From CAYZJD01 sp964478455 (GTDB taxonomy: Bacteria > Acidobacteriota > Terriglobia > Bryobacterales > Bryobacteraceae), in the NCBI GenBank assembly GCA_964478455.1, contig CAYZJD010000311.1:1-5700 (forward strand): a DNA stretch of 5,700 bases, given 5' to 3'. The position numbers and the translations under genes were made by a program. The notes under the pieces were generated by a model. The model did not search any database. It saw only the letters and a list, made by a program, of their open reading frames with translations, and had not been told where the DNA came from. Below are positions 1 through 5,528 of the stretch, piece after piece (position 1 is the stretch's first letter; the number at the start of each line of letters is the position of its first letter).

Positions 1-2
1 AG

Positions 3-20
3 CTAGTGCCGTTCCAACTT
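3..20 (+). repeat. Left arm of 18-bp perfect inverted repeat bounding the GIY-YIG gene
   Basis: The sequence CTAGTGCCGTTCCAACTT is the exact reverse complement of bases 294-311, 18 of 18 matches. Identity stops on both sides: base 2 does not pair with 312, and 21 does not pair with 293. The arm contains the GTG used as start codon at 6-8. An 18-bp perfect match at the two ends of a 306-bp gene is not expected by chance. Whether the repeat extends further left cannot be excluded beyond base 2, because the window ends there. Confidence 0.9.
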
Positions 21-311
21 GATTCGCCTATCTACTATACATACGTGTTGGAGAGCATGGCGGACGGCCGGTGGTACACTGGCTTCACGGCAAATCTCAG
101 GAACAGATTCCGGGAGCACTCCGATGGGAGAGTGGCGTCTACTGCTGGTCGGCGTCCGTTACGACTGGTCTACTACGAGGCGTGCCTGAAAGCCGACGAT
201 GCCGCTCGCCGGGAGCGCTATCTGAAGACCGGGAGGGGCAAGCGGTATCTGCGCCAAAGGCTTGCGAAGTGGCTTGCCGAAACTAGCCACGAAAAGTTGG
301 AACGGCACTAG
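6..311 (+). CDS. GIY-YIG nuclease domain protein (UvrC N-terminal-like, single domain)
   Basis: This 101-residue protein is almost entirely one GIY-YIG domain, the compact nuclease fold of UvrC and homing enzymes. The GIY strand corresponds to YTYVL (residues 11-15) and the YIG strand to WYTGFT (23-28). LRNRFREH (31-38) carries the expected catalytic Arg34, ten residues after Tyr24 as in I-TevI. RRERYLKTGRGKRYL (68-82) supplies the likely metal-binding Glu70. The length is usual for the stand-alone YhbQ/UPF0213-like group, whose cellular role is poorly known. The GTG start is the only plausible one visible before the domain, but no upstream stop is seen in the five bases available, so an earlier start outside the window is possible. 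No Shine-Dalgarno is visible. Start and stop both lie within the 18-bp inverted repeats. It ends 12 nt before the permease gene. The family is secure; its biological role is not. Confidence 0.88.
   Translation: MPFQLDSPIYYTYVLESMADGRWYTGFTANLRNRFREHSDGRVASTAGRRPLRLVYYEACLKADDAARRERYLKTGRGKRYLRQRLAKWLAETSHEKLERH
294..311 (-). repeat. Right arm of 18-bp perfect inverted repeat bounding the GIY-YIG gene
   Basis: AAGTTGGAACGGCACTAG is the reverse complement of bases 3-20. It encodes the last residues KLERH and the TAG stop of the nuclease gene, so the repeat ends exactly at the stop codon. By symmetry, the CAC-TAG here is the mirror of the CTA-GTG at the left end. Confidence 0.9.
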
Positions 312-323
312 GCGGGCGTTACG

Positions 324-1610
324 ATGACTCAGTCGGCAGCAGGCCACCCGGGTCCGGCCGCGATGCCTCCGCTATGGCGGCAGATACGGTGGCGGATCCT
401 GCTCCTGTTGTTGGCCGTCACCATCGTCAACTTTGTTGATCGGCAGTCGCTGTCCATCGTGGCGCCCATCCTGCGCGAGAAGCTGGCGCTCAGCAACACC
501 GACTATGGGATCATCGTCTCCAGCTTCATGTTCGGCATGATGCTGGGCGAATTCCCCATGGGATGGCTGATGGACCGGCGCGGCGTGCGCTTCGGGCTGT
601 CGTTTGCGGTCGCTTGGTGGTCCCTCGCCAACGCACTGCATGCCTTCGGGCAGTCGATGCTGCACTTCAGCCTGCTGCGTTTCTGGCTGGGCACGGGCGA
701 GTGCGGCAATTACTCGGGCGGGGTCAAGACGGTCGCCCAGTGGTTTCCCGTGCGCGAGCGCGCCTTCGCGGTGGGCGTCTTCAATGCGGGCTCGATGATC
801 GGTTCGGTGCTCGCTCCCCCGCTGATCGTCTGGATTACGCTCAAGTTCGGCTGGCACGCGGCGTTTCTCATCCCGAGTTCGCTCGGATTCCTGTGGGTGG
901 GCTTCTGGCTGAAATGGTTCCACGCCCCCGCGCAGCATCCCCGGCTCAGCGAAGCCGAGCGTCGCTGCATCGTAGAGGGATCCGAGCGGGACAGCGCGCC
1001 GCCCTCCAACGCGCAGTTACTGCGGGTGCGACAGAGCTGGGCGGTCATGCTGTGCCGCGCGTTCGTGGGTCCCGTGGTGCAGTTCTACTGGTTCTGGATG
1101 CCGGAGTACTTCTACCGGGTGCGCGGCTTCAGCCTGAAATTGATCGGCATGTTCACCTGGGTGCCCTACCTGTTCGGGGATTTCGGCAGCCTGGGCGGAG
1201 GACTGGCGGCGGGTTACCTGCTCCACAAGGGCATGAGCGTGAACTCGACGCGGCGGGCAACGATGTTCCTGGGCGCCGCCCTGTGTCTTTCCAGCCTCGC
1301 CGTAGCGCTCGCGCCCGGCGCCGGCGGCGCCATTGCGCTGATCTCCACCGTCATGTTCGGGCACACCTTTTTGTCCGCCAACATGTTTGCGGTGATCTCG
1401 GACTTCTTCCCGAAGAACGCCGTCGGGCGCGTAACCGCGTTGTCGGGCATCGCCGGCGGGACGAGCGGCATGCTGTTTCCGCTGCTGAGCGGCTATCTGG
1501 TGGACCGGGTCTCTTATCTGCCGGTGTTTGCGATCGCGGCTTTCATGCCCCTTGCCGGAGTGCTGGTGCTGTATGCTCTCGGCGGCAAAGTGCGGCGGGT
1601 GGATCTGTAG
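324..1610 (+). CDS. MFS transporter, anion:cation symporter (ACS/ExuT-like) family
   Basis: This 428-residue inner-membrane permease probably imports an organic acid anion with protons. After a short cytoplasmic tail, TM1 (about 24-42) runs into the family hallmark NFVDRQSLSIVAP (36-48). The loop 2-3 motif A is GWLMDRRGVRFG (80-91), and RFWLGTGECGNYSGGVKTVAQWFP (119-142) is the TM4/loop block typical of hexuronate, glucarate and related ACS carriers. A hydrophilic central loop (about 199-236) separates the two six-helix halves, and the second half is complete up to the charged tail VRRVDL. Length and topology are normal. The ATG at 324 lacks a clear Shine-Dalgarno; an ATG at 363 would remove only 13 residues. 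The lyase genes follow on the same strand, so the transported compound is probably the lyase substrate or its precursor. Substrate identity cannot be read from the sequence. The expected promoter region upstream is occupied by the GIY-YIG unit. Confidence 0.93.
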   Translation: MTQSAAGHPGPAAMPPLWRQIRWRILLLLLAVTIVNFVDRQSLSIVAPILREKLALSNTDYGIIVSSFMFGMMLGEFPMGWLMDRRGVRFGLSFAVAWWSLANALHAFGQSMLHFSLLRFWLGTGECGNYSGGVKTVAQWFPVRERAFAVGVFNAGSMIGSVLAPPLIVWITLKFGWHAAFLIPSSLGFLWVGFWLKWFHAPAQHPRLSEAERRCIVEGSERDSAPPSNAQLLRVRQSWAVMLCRAFVGPVVQFYWFWMPEYFYRVRGFSLKLIGMFTWVPYLFGDFGSLGGGLAAGYLLHKGMSVNSTRRATMFLGAALCLSSLAVALAPGAGGAIALISTVMFGHTFLSANMFAVISDFFPKNAVGRVTALSGIAGGTSGMLFPLLSGYLVDRVSYLPVFAIAAFMPLAGVLVLYALGGKVRRVDL

Positions 1611-1622
1611 AGGGGAGAAGAG

Positions 1623-1670
1623 ATGTCAACGACAACTGTTCGAACGGCTGTGAAGCCGAACTACACCTGA
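1623..1670 (+). CDS. Possible 15-codon small ORF between permease and lyase genes
   Basis: ATG at 1623 opens a frame encoding MSTTTVRTAVKPNYT followed by TGA. A good Shine-Dalgarno-like GGGGAG lies at 1612-1617, right after the permease stop codon and five bases before the ATG. I do not recognise the peptide. It could be a translated leader that couples permease and lyase expression, a remnant of a longer gene, or a chance frame. A small stem (CGGCT at 1645-1649 with AGCCG at 1654-1658, loop GTGA) lies inside it. Confidence 0.25.
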   Translation: MSTTTVRTAVKPNYT

Positions 1671-1680
1671 GTTCTTGCTT

Positions 1681-1691
1681 TTCAATTTGAA
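1681..1691 (+). promoter_or_regulatory. Short palindrome overlapping the ribosome binding site of the small subunit
   Basis: TTCAATTTGAA is a perfect 5+1+5 palindrome in a locally AT-rich spot. It touches the AGGAGG ribosome binding site at 1691-1696, four bases before the ATG at 1701. It could be an operator or merely chance; a site this short has little statistical weight. Confidence 0.15.
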
Positions 1692-1700
1692 GGAGGCACG

Positions 1701-1979
1701 ATGATTCATTTTATTGTCCACGGGAAACAGGACACCGTCGGCGTCATGGTCGCCGACGTTGCGAAAGACCAGAAGCTGACGGGCTGGAACATGGAATCCG
1801 ACGAAACTCTCGACACCGTCGCTCGAGATGACATCCCGCTGGGTCACAAGATCGCCATGAAACACATCCCGGCCGGCGAGAAGGTCATCAAGTACAACGT
1901 GCCGATCGGAAATGCGATCGGCGATATTCCGCCGGGCCGGCACGTCCATACGCACAATCTGAAGAGCGCGAGGTGGTGA
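1701..1979 (+). CDS. UxaA-family lyase small subunit, SAF domain (SuyA-like)
   Basis: This 92-residue protein is a complete SAF domain, the N-terminal module of altronate/galactarate dehydratases, here made as a separate subunit. Landmarks are the GWNMESDETL block (28-37), DIPLGHKIAMKHI (44-56), GEKVIKYNVPIGNAIGDI (59-76) and the terminal GRHVHTHNLKSARW (79-92); His49 and the HVHTHN histidines are the conserved polar positions. E. coli UxaA carries this module fused to the catalytic domain, whereas the split form with a GWxMESD block is what I recall for SuyA of (2R)-sulfolactate sulfo-lyase. A strong ribosome binding site, AGGAGG at 1691-1696, fixes the start. The large subunit begins four bases after the stop, so the two are almost certainly translated together and form one enzyme. 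Family assignment is firm; the substrate (altronate-type sugar acid or sulfolactate) is open. Confidence 0.9.
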   Translation: MIHFIVHGKQDTVGVMVADVAKDQKLTGWNMESDETLDTVARDDIPLGHKIAMKHIPAGEKVIKYNVPIGNAIGDIPPGRHVHTHNLKSARW

Positions 1980-1983
1980 GGAC

Positions 1984-3144
1984 ATGCGACAACAGACTTT
2001 CTTGGGATACAGACGCGAGAACGGCCGGGTCGGCATCCGCAACCACGTGGTGATTCTGCCCGTGGACGATATTTCGAACGCCGCCTGCGAAGCGGTGGCG
2101 GACAACGTCAAAGGCACGCTGGCGCTGCCGCACGCTTATGGCCGCTTGCAGTTCGGCGAAGACCTGGAACTGTTCTTCCGCACCATGATCGGTACGGGCT
2201 CCAACCCCAACGTCGCCGCCTGCGTGGTGATCGGCATCGAGCCGGAATGGACGCAGAAGATCGTTGAGGGGATCGCACAGACCGGCAAACCGGTGGAAGG
2301 CTTCTCCATCGAAGGCAACGGCGACTTCAAGACCATCGAGGCGGCTTCGCGGGCGGCCATGCGGTTCCTTCAAGACGCCAGCGAGCGGCGGCGCGAAGAG
2401 TGCCGCGTCAAGGAACTATACGTCTCGGCCAAGTGCGGCGAGTCGGACACCACCACGGGGCTGGCTTCCTGTCCGACGGTGGGCAACGTCTTCGATCACT
2501 TGGAGTCCGTGGGCGCGACGATGAGCTTCGGTGAGACCTCCGAACTCACCGGCGCCGAAGACATCTGCGCCTCGCGCGCCGCCACGCCCGGAGTCGCCGA
2601 AGAGTTCCTGCGGATTTTCCGCTCCTACAACGAATTCATCCTCTCGCACGGCGCCGACCTGCTCGGTTCGCAGCCCACCAAGGGCAACCTCCGCGGCGGG
2701 CTGACAACCATCGAAGAGAAAGCCCTTGGAAACCTTCAGAAGATCGGCCGCAAGTGCCGCTTCCTCGGCTGTCTCGCCCCGGCCGAAGCACCGAAAGGCC
2801 CGGGGCTCTGGTTCATGGATACCTCCTCGGCGGCGGCGGAGGCAGTGACTCTCTGGGCCGCGTCCGGCGCCGTGGTGCACCTGTTCCCAACCGGGCAGGG
2901 CAACATCATCGGGAACCCCATCGAGCCGGTCATCAAGCTCACGGGCAATCCGCTCACCGCGCGAACGATGAGGGAACACATCGACGTGGACGTTTCCGGG
3001 CTTCTTCAGCGCGAATATACTCTCGACCAGGCCGGGGACCGTCTGTGGGACATGATGATCCGTGTCTGCAACGGCCGGCTGGCGTGCGCGGAAGCGCTCG
3101 GCCACCGCGAATTCGTGCTCACCAAGCTGTATCGGAGCGCCTGA
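1984..3144 (+). CDS. UxaA-family lyase large subunit (SuyB-like / altronate dehydratase-like)
   Basis: This 386-residue cytoplasmic catalytic subunit belongs to the GarD/UxaA C-terminal family of metal-dependent lyases. It opens with the signature GYRRENGRVGIRNHVVILP (8-26). Also present are CVVIGIEPEW (80-89), AKCGESDTTTG (149-159), SFGETSELTGAED (181-193), PTKGNLRGGLTTIEEKALGNLQKIG (231-255), and the C-terminal block FPTGQGNIIGNPIEPVIKLTGNP (301-323) followed by EHIDVDVSG (331-339). Cys151 and the following acidic residues are the best candidates for metal or substrate contacts. Length matches the split large subunits (about 390). From memory, DDISNAACEAV, QPTKGN and SSAAAEAVTL resemble (2R)-sulfolactate sulfo-lyase SuyB more closely than E. 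coli UxaA, which has SPGNKAGG at the PTKGNLRGG position. Sulfite elimination is therefore a live alternative to dehydration. The ATG lies four bases after the small-subunit stop, with a purine-rich GGTGAGG upstream. The gene is intact. Confidence 0.9.
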   Translation: MRQQTFLGYRRENGRVGIRNHVVILPVDDISNAACEAVADNVKGTLALPHAYGRLQFGEDLELFFRTMIGTGSNPNVAACVVIGIEPEWTQKIVEGIAQTGKPVEGFSIEGNGDFKTIEAASRAAMRFLQDASERRREECRVKELYVSAKCGESDTTTGLASCPTVGNVFDHLESVGATMSFGETSELTGAEDICASRAATPGVAEEFLRIFRSYNEFILSHGADLLGSQPTKGNLRGGLTTIEEKALGNLQKIGRKCRFLGCLAPAEAPKGPGLWFMDTSSAAAEAVTLWAASGAVVHLFPTGQGNIIGNPIEPVIKLTGNPLTARTMREHIDVDVSGLLQREYTLDQAGDRLWDMMIRVCNGRLACAEALGHREFVLTKLYRSA

Positions 3145-3148
3145 CGCA

Positions 3149-3162
3149 GGGGCGGCGGCCCC
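3149..3162 (+). terminator. Possible bidirectional hairpin between convergent genes
   Basis: GGGGC at 3149-3153 pairs with GCCCC at 3158-3162 around a GGCG loop, a few bases after the large-subunit stop, in the 32-bp gap before the convergent regulator gene's stop. There is no T-tract on either strand, so it is not a classical intrinsic terminator. In such GC-rich sequence a five-base stem is weak evidence. Confidence 0.25.
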
Positions 3163-3176
3163 CGCGGTCGGCCCGG

Positions 3177-3878
3177 TTAGCGGAGGCTGGCCAAGGAGGC
3201 TGGCACGGCCGGGACGGCGTCTTGTCTGGAGTATTCGCTTTCTCTGAGGTGTGCGATCAGCTCCTTGCAGACACCGGAGACATGCTCGCGCATCAGCTTT
3301 TCGGCGGCTCGTTTGTCCTCGCGTGCGACGGCCCCCGCGATGGCCGTGTGCGAGGCAACCGCCCGCGACCGCGAGAGATCGTAGGTTTGGCGGCGGAACA
3401 GCCACACCTGGTGCTGGAGGTTTTCGAGCGCCTTCACCAGCCGGTCGTTGCCCGCAGCGAGTGCCAGCCGGGCGTGGAAGTTTACGTCCTCCTCGATATA
3501 GTGCAGTTTATCGTTCGCCTCGAGGTACTTCTTCGACCGTTCCACGCTCCTCTGAAGGTCTTCGATCAGTTCCGGAGTGATCTTCGCCCGCGCGACGGCG
3601 TGCGCTTCCAGAGCTTCACGGAGATCGTAGAGGTCCTCGATCTCCTTGATCGAAAACGTGCGCAGGTACGCCCCGCGCCTGGGCTCGATCCGGATCAGCC
3701 CTTCGCTTTCCAGCCGGTTCAACGCCTCGCGGATGGGCGACTTGCTGATGCCGAGCTGCCGGGAGAGAAACTCCTCGGTCAGCCGCATCCCTTCGTCCAG
3801 GCGCCCCTCCCAGATATATTGGCGGATGGCTTTGTAAGCAAGGGTCGTCAGATTGTCGGGTATGCGAATTTTCTTCAC
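3177..3878 (-). CDS. GntR-family transcriptional regulator, FadR/FCD subfamily
   Basis: This 233-residue DNA-binding repressor or activator has an N-terminal winged helix (about 10-75), with the GntR signature LTEEFLSRQLGISKSPIREALNRLESEGLI (33-62) and a wing at RIEPRRGAYLRTF. An all-helical FCD ligand domain (about 80-210) follows. The FCD metal site is complete: Asp131 and His135 in DVNFH, His177 in ASHTAI and His199 in REHVSG, so it probably senses a carboxylate-bearing metabolite bound through the metal. The start is a GTG; an in-frame TGA lies nine bases upstream, so no earlier start is possible. A GAGGAG lies only two bases before it, closer than usual. It is convergent with the permease/lyase operon and is the natural candidate for controlling it. 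The last 20 or so residues (AVPAVPASLASLR) are a low-complexity tail. Family is secure; target genes are inferred. Confidence 0.92.
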   Translation of the reverse strand: MKKIRIPDNLTTLAYKAIRQYIWEGRLDEGMRLTEEFLSRQLGISKSPIREALNRLESEGLIRIEPRRGAYLRTFSIKEIEDLYDLREALEAHAVARAKITPELIEDLQRSVERSKKYLEANDKLHYIEEDVNFHARLALAAGNDRLVKALENLQHQVWLFRRQTYDLSRSRAVASHTAIAGAVAREDKRAAEKLMREHVSGVCKELIAHLRESEYSRQDAVPAVPASLASLR

Positions 3879-3888
3879 GTCTCCTCAT

Positions 3889-3917
3889 ATTTTATATATC
3901 AGGCCCTCCAGCCGCAA
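3889..3917 (-). promoter_or_regulatory. Putative promoter of the GntR regulator in an AT-rich patch
   Basis: On the minus strand a TAAAAT (3894-3889) is preceded, 17 bases away, by TTGCGG (3917-3912), a partial match to -10/-35 spacing. The surrounding 3887-3899 is all A/T except for nothing else nearby, in a strongly GC-rich region. The -10 lies only 10 bases before the GTG, which would give an extremely short leader. The patch may equally be an autoregulatory operator. Confidence 0.3.
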
Positions 3918-4054
3918 GTTCCAGGCGCACACCAGCTAACCGCCGTGGCGGGCGGTTCGCCGCCAGAGACTGAGCTGGAGCACTCGAACCAACTGCATCC
4001 CGCTGCGTACCGGACGCCTGCCCGCGGTGCCTATGGCGCTGCCGGCGCAGGCGC
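3901..4054. other. Gene-free stretch between regulator and sulfatase remnant
   Basis: I find no supportable gene here. Minus-strand translation beyond the sulfatase fragment shows no recognisable sulfatase continuation in any of the three frames. An imperfect GC-rich stem can be drawn with GCCTGC at 4016-4021 and GCAGGC at 4047-4052; without a T-tract it is only a weak terminator candidate for the minus-strand genes. The stretch may be scrambled remains of the deleted gene. Confidence 0.4.
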
Positions 4055-4240
4055 TCAATGGTCAGCGCCGCCGCCCACCTCCAGGTTGCTCGTGCCCAGC
4101 CACGGCTGGCGACCGAGCGCCCGGATGGCGTCCCCGCGCTGGTCGTCGGTGTAAATGAAGATGAAGTTGGGCCGCCTGCGGGCCAGGGGAGCGGCCAGCA
4201 TGGAGGACGCCGTGGCCGCCACGAAGTTGCCTCTGTTCAT
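4055..4240 (-). pseudogene. N-terminal fragment of a type I sulfatase
   Basis: Sixty-one codons remain of a gene that should encode roughly 450 or more residues. MNRGNFVAATASSMLAAPLA (1-20) resembles the export signal of acidobacterial and planctomycetal sulfatases, but NRGNF lacks the twin arginine. RRRPNFIFIYTDDQRGDAIRALG (21-43) is the unmistakable first sulfatase block, with Asp32 and Asp33 the usual calcium ligands. PWLGTSNLE (47-54) corresponds to the WLKTPNLD element. Homology stops right there and the frame ends seven codons later. The C/S-x-P-x-R formylglycine site is absent, so the product cannot be catalytic. The ATG at 4240 is preferred over an in-frame ATG at 4273 because GGAGG sits at 4253-4257 upstream and because the signal begins here. 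It follows the oxidoreductase stop by 34 bases on the same strand, so it was probably the second gene of that transcript. A 3' deletion is the simplest explanation. Confidence 0.72.
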
Positions 4241-4274
4241 CTCTCGGGTCCTCCGCGGTGATGTGGCTACCACC

Positions 4275-5453
4275 TCAAAACCACACCTTGCCGTCGGGGC
4301 TGAGCCGGGCGCGGCGGTTCTCCTTGAAGGCCACGTTGGCCAGGTGGGGAGCGCTGACGGCGCTGGCGCCTACCTCCACGGGAGCGTTGGGCTCCTTGCG
4401 CGATTTGACGCAGTCCAGGAAGTTCTGCACGTGCGCCTCGATCGGCACCGCCTCCCGGGCCACGTAGATCGGCTCCCGGTTCTCCTTCCTGGCCCAGGGC
4501 TCTTTGTAGATCCGGAAGCCCTCCTCGTCCAGAATCAAAGTGCCCCCGTCGCCCTGGAACTGGATGGACCAGCCGTTGTCCATGGAGTTGCAGTAGTTCA
4601 GGGTCCAGGTCACCATGTGCTCGGGGTACTCGAAGACGGCGCAGAACACGTCGGGAACTTCCGAACCGATGCTCTTGCGGACCTGGCCGTAGCAGACGGC
4701 GGAGAGCGGCTGCGTGGTGTTGGTGAACCATTGGGTGACGTCCATGAGGTGGGTGCCCTGGTCCGTCATGTTGCCCCCGGAGTAGTCCCAGAAGAGGCGC
4801 CAGAAGCGGAAGCGCATGGGTTCGAGCGGGCGGGGCTTGGCGGGCCCGAGGAAACGCTCCCAGTTGAGCTTGCCCTCCAGCGGGGAGTTGTTGAGCGGTC
4901 GGGCCGTGTTCCAGTTCCACATGGGCTTCACCAGAGCGATCTTGCCCAGCACGCCTTCGGCGATCAGGGCCATGGCACGGTGGATTACCGGAGCGCTGCG
5001 GCGCTGCATGCCGATCTGGACTATCTGCTTGGTGCGGCGCACGGCCTGGACCATCTTCTGGCTCTCGGCGATGGACATGGACATCGGCTTTTCCAGGTAG
5101 ACATCCTTCTTGGCGCCGAGCGCGGCCAGCAGGTTGGGGCAGTGCTGATGGTCCGGGGTGGCAATGAGAACGAAATCCAGGCCCGGGTGGGCCAACAGGT
5201 CGTGGTAATCCGTGTAAGGCTTGGCCTCGGGCGCATCCTTCTGCGCCAACTGTAGGTAGGGCTCGTAGACATCGCAGATGGCCACGCAGGCGCAGCCGAG
5301 CTTCTGGAAGACCCGCCCCACGTAGCGTCCGCGCCCGCCCGTGCCGATGATGCCAAAGCTCAGGCGGTCGGTAGCGCCGCGCGCCGTGGCGGGGACGAAC
5401 ATGGGAGCGGCGGCCAAGGCGGCGCCCAAAAACTCCCGGCGATTACCTTCCAT
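4275..5453 (-). CDS. Gfo/Idh/MocA family oxidoreductase with Tat signal
   Basis: This is a 392-residue NAD(P)-dependent oxidoreductase, probably acting on a sugar, polyol or glycoside outside the cytoplasm. NRREFLGAALAAAPMFVPATARGA (4-27) is a twin-arginine signal (RREFLG), allowing export with cofactor already bound. The Rossmann domain follows: FGIIGTGGRGRYVGRVF (33-49) with GxGxxG-type glycines, DVYEP (61-65) ending the second strand, FVLIATPDHQHCP (94-106), and the family motif EKP (121-123) with the catalytic-type lysine. The substrate domain has GGNMTDQGTHLMDVTQWF (226-243), where Asp231, His235 and Asp239 are the conserved positions. The domain is complete to the C-terminus. The frame is open up to 5543, but the start at 5453 is chosen because AGGAG at 5466-5462 lies eight bases upstream and because the signal begins there. 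It is divergent from a gluconolactonase-like gene, which suggests a shared sugar-oxidation role. The exact substrate is unknown. Confidence 0.92.
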   Translation of the reverse strand: MEGNRREFLGAALAAAPMFVPATARGATDRLSFGIIGTGGRGRYVGRVFQKLGCACVAICDVYEPYLQLAQKDAPEAKPYTDYHDLLAHPGLDFVLIATPDHQHCPNLLAALGAKKDVYLEKPMSMSIAESQKMVQAVRRTKQIVQIGMQRRSAPVIHRAMALIAEGVLGKIALVKPMWNWNTARPLNNSPLEGKLNWERFLGPAKPRPLEPMRFRFWRLFWDYSGGNMTDQGTHLMDVTQWFTNTTQPLSAVCYGQVRKSIGSEVPDVFCAVFEYPEHMVTWTLNYCNSMDNGWSIQFQGDGGTLILDEEGFRIYKEPWARKENREPIYVAREAVPIEAHVQNFLDCVKSRKEPNAPVEVGASAVSAPHLANVAFKENRRARLSPDGKVWF

Positions 5454-5528
5454 CCGTGAATCTCCTTTCATCCTGAACACTGTATTAGATTCGTGACGGG
5501 AATGCCAGCCTGGAGAGAGAATGGAGTC
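5454..5528. promoter_or_regulatory. Divergent intergenic region between oxidoreductase and SMP-30 gene
   Basis: Seventy-five bases separate the two divergent starts and must hold any local promoters for both. It contains the oxidoreductase ribosome binding site (5462-5466) and a moderately AT-rich core around 5478-5494 (TGTATTAGATTCGTGA). I see no convincing -35/-10 pair on either strand and no clear inverted repeat. Confidence 0.45.

Larger units (their letters stand above)
3..311 (+). mobile_element. Candidate minimal mobile unit: GIY-YIG gene with terminal inverted repeats
   Basis: A single 101-codon GIY-YIG nuclease gene occupies the whole space between two perfect 18-bp inverted repeats, with no other cargo. 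This is what is seen. The comparison is inference: the architecture recalls REP-associated transposases flanked by inverted REPs, or a very small insertion sequence, but GIY-YIG proteins are endonucleases and are not an established transposase family. No target duplication can be judged, because only two bases of left flank are in the window. The alternative is a chromosomal gene whose mRNA ends pair to form a regulatory stem. Mobility is unproven. Confidence 0.4.

Noticed and set aside
1638..1648. GTTCGAACGGC resembles part of the GIY-YIG repeat arm (GTTGGAACGGC), 10 of 11 bases
   Set aside because: A one-mismatch 11-mer is expected about once by chance in a window this size, and the rest of the 18-bp arm does not match.
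563..1690. Long plus-strand open frame (375 codons) overlapping the permease
   Set aside because: It is a frame-shifted shadow of the permease: arginine- and alanine-rich, no domain resemblance, and the other frame shows clear MFS motifs.
2416..3405. Long minus-strand open frame (329 codons) opposite the lyase large subunit and regulator end
   Set aside because: GC-rich antisense shadow with low-complexity Arg/Gly/Ala content; the opposite strand encodes strongly conserved lyase blocks.
3616..3888. Alternative ATG at 3888 upstream of the regulator, in another frame (90 codons)
   Set aside because: It lies out of frame with the winged-helix sequence and gives an Arg/Pro-rich product with no family features; the GTG at 3878 opens the real frame.
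2754..4154. Very long plus-strand open frame (466 codons) spanning lyase end, regulator and the gene-free stretch
   Set aside because: It crosses two well-supported genes on different strands and shows no coherent domain; long stop-free frames are expected at this GC content.
4155..5255. Plus-strand open frame (366 codons) opposite the oxidoreductase
   Set aside because: Antisense shadow rich in Gly/Val/Leu/His; the minus strand encodes a complete Gfo/Idh/MocA protein with a Tat signal and a ribosome binding site.
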